DNA of 60,900 nucleotides from an uncultured Eubacterium sp. (lineage in GTDB: Bacteria; Bacillota; Clostridia; Lachnospirales; Lachnospiraceae): NCBI GenBank assembly GCA_947385775.1, contig CANDMI010000013.1, positions 1 to 60,900 on the forward strand. Reading direction: 5' to 3'. The notes below the pieces were generated by a model, which had not been told where the DNA came from, searched no databases, and worked only from the letters and a program-made list of their open reading frames with translations. The position numbers were made by a program, and so were the translations under genes. Each line of letters begins with the position of its first letter. Within the stretch, counting starts at the first letter, position 1. Positions 60,396-60,900 of the stretch are shown here, piece after piece.

Positions 60396-60900
60396 GTTGC
60401 TTTTCATGGGGTGGGGCTCTAATGTGTAAATCATCAATAATAGAGCGTTATTAGGCAAAATATTGGGAAAATTTTACCCGGACGCTGGAAACAGGCAGCA
60501 AGCCCGTCCGGATGTTCCGGCTCCGGGATATAAGAAGTTCTAGGCATTCTGTGCAAGGGTTTCAATGCCGGACGGATCGGGGATTGATCGCCATCCATGG
60601 CGCAATCCCCTTTTTCGGGCATCCCTGCCCGAAAATCCTGTACGGAAAACAGAATGCCAAGAACTTCTAACATCCCTGCACAGTCACATTCGGACGGGCC
60701 TGCTGCCTGTTTCCGGCTGTTTTTCATAAGCTTTCCGTTATGTTTCCAAACCAGCGCCATTTTTCATCCTATATAACAATTGCATATTTCTGGAATTTTA
60801 TACTGGCAAAAGGCACAAGTTATTGGCAGGCAGTTTTGAAACGTTTAAATTTTCGATAACCAGCCGGAAGCAAGCCGGGGGCCTGTCCCGATGTGACTTG
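60396..60900. repeat. Doubly palindromic non-coding element, copy 2 (cut by window end)
   Basis: This is the reverse complement of copy 1. Its start GTTGCTTTTCATGGGG, GGGGCTCTA and AATAATAG match the right end of copy 1. Unit C (60487-60714) has an outer stem pairing 60487-60515 with 60686-60714 and a middle stem pairing 60525-60552 with 60649-60676. The second unit begins at 60866 and runs off the window. About 300 bp are expected beyond 60900. The element end lies 50 bp upstream of the polymerase -35. Confidence 0.85.

Overview
The window looks like a chromosomal segment of a low-to-mid GC Gram-positive anaerobe of the Clostridia, most likely a member of the Lachnospiraceae (inferred). Reasons: Gram-positive style ribosome binding sites and sigma-A promoters, a GatCAB amidotransferase operon, an HD-GYP response regulator, families typical of that group (DUF6062, DUF6106, tandem-OB SSB-like protein) and many plant- or mucin-glycan genes. 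The first 45 bases are not genomic: they read as the tail of the Illumina P7 oligo, an 8-base index and the Read-2 primer, so the window begins at a mis-trimmed contig end.

Layout. 0.05-12.5 kb is housekeeping: a cut kinase gene, typA (minus), an SSB-like protein, a corrinoid adenosyltransferase, dapA-dapB, an HD-GYP response regulator, aspS and gatC-gatA-gatB. 12.5-14.8 kb holds DUF6062, a broken Rpn-type nuclease and a striking 806-bp non-coding element made of two large hairpins in inverted arrangement. 14.9-20.4 kb has a chemoreceptor followed by nahK and lnpA, the kinase and phosphorylase that break down lacto-N-biose/galacto-N-biose. 20.5-22.5 kb is a small AT-richer patch (DUF6106, DUF3795, an Rpn relic, and a DUF4160 gene pair flanked by perfect 38-bp direct repeats). 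22.7-31.7 kb is a sugar-uptake and galactan locus: lipoprotein binding protein, two permeases, an AraC-type regulator broken at a C8 tract, an unrecognised 610-residue probable carbohydrate enzyme, a zinc-ribbon protein and a secreted GH53 galactanase. 31.8-41.7 kb has a tiny self-contained gene, an aminotransferase, a DnaQ-like exonuclease, a GH2 beta-galactosidase, a secreted C39-like/LRR protein, a transglycosylase and a large cNMP-fold protein. 42-48.5 kb has an FMN oxidoreductase, tRNA-Thr(GGU) with a nearby duplicated fragment, and a two-component system with an M15 carboxypeptidase. 48.6-58.2 kb has a nucleotidyltransferase, a UDP-glucose-type dehydrogenase, ileS, glgP and a methyltransferase. 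58.2-60.9 kb has an Rpn N-terminal relic, a LexA-controlled Y-family polymerase and a second copy of the structured element, in opposite orientation and cut by the window end.

How parts work together. The secreted galactanase would release galacto-oligosaccharides, the ABC system would import sugars, and the cytoplasmic beta-galactosidase, GNB/LNB phosphorylase and N-acetylhexosamine kinase would feed galactose-1-phosphate and HexNAc-1-phosphate to central metabolism; the adjacent chemoreceptor may steer cells to such sugars. The promoter of the binding-protein gene carries two 14-bp direct repeats exactly 21 bp apart over a missing -35, the classic layout for an AraC-type activator.

The best candidate for something undescribed is the doubly palindromic element (13968-14773 and 60396-60900). 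Its paired arms show at least nine compensatory base-pair changes between units, so its secondary structure is under selection, although it encodes no credible protein.
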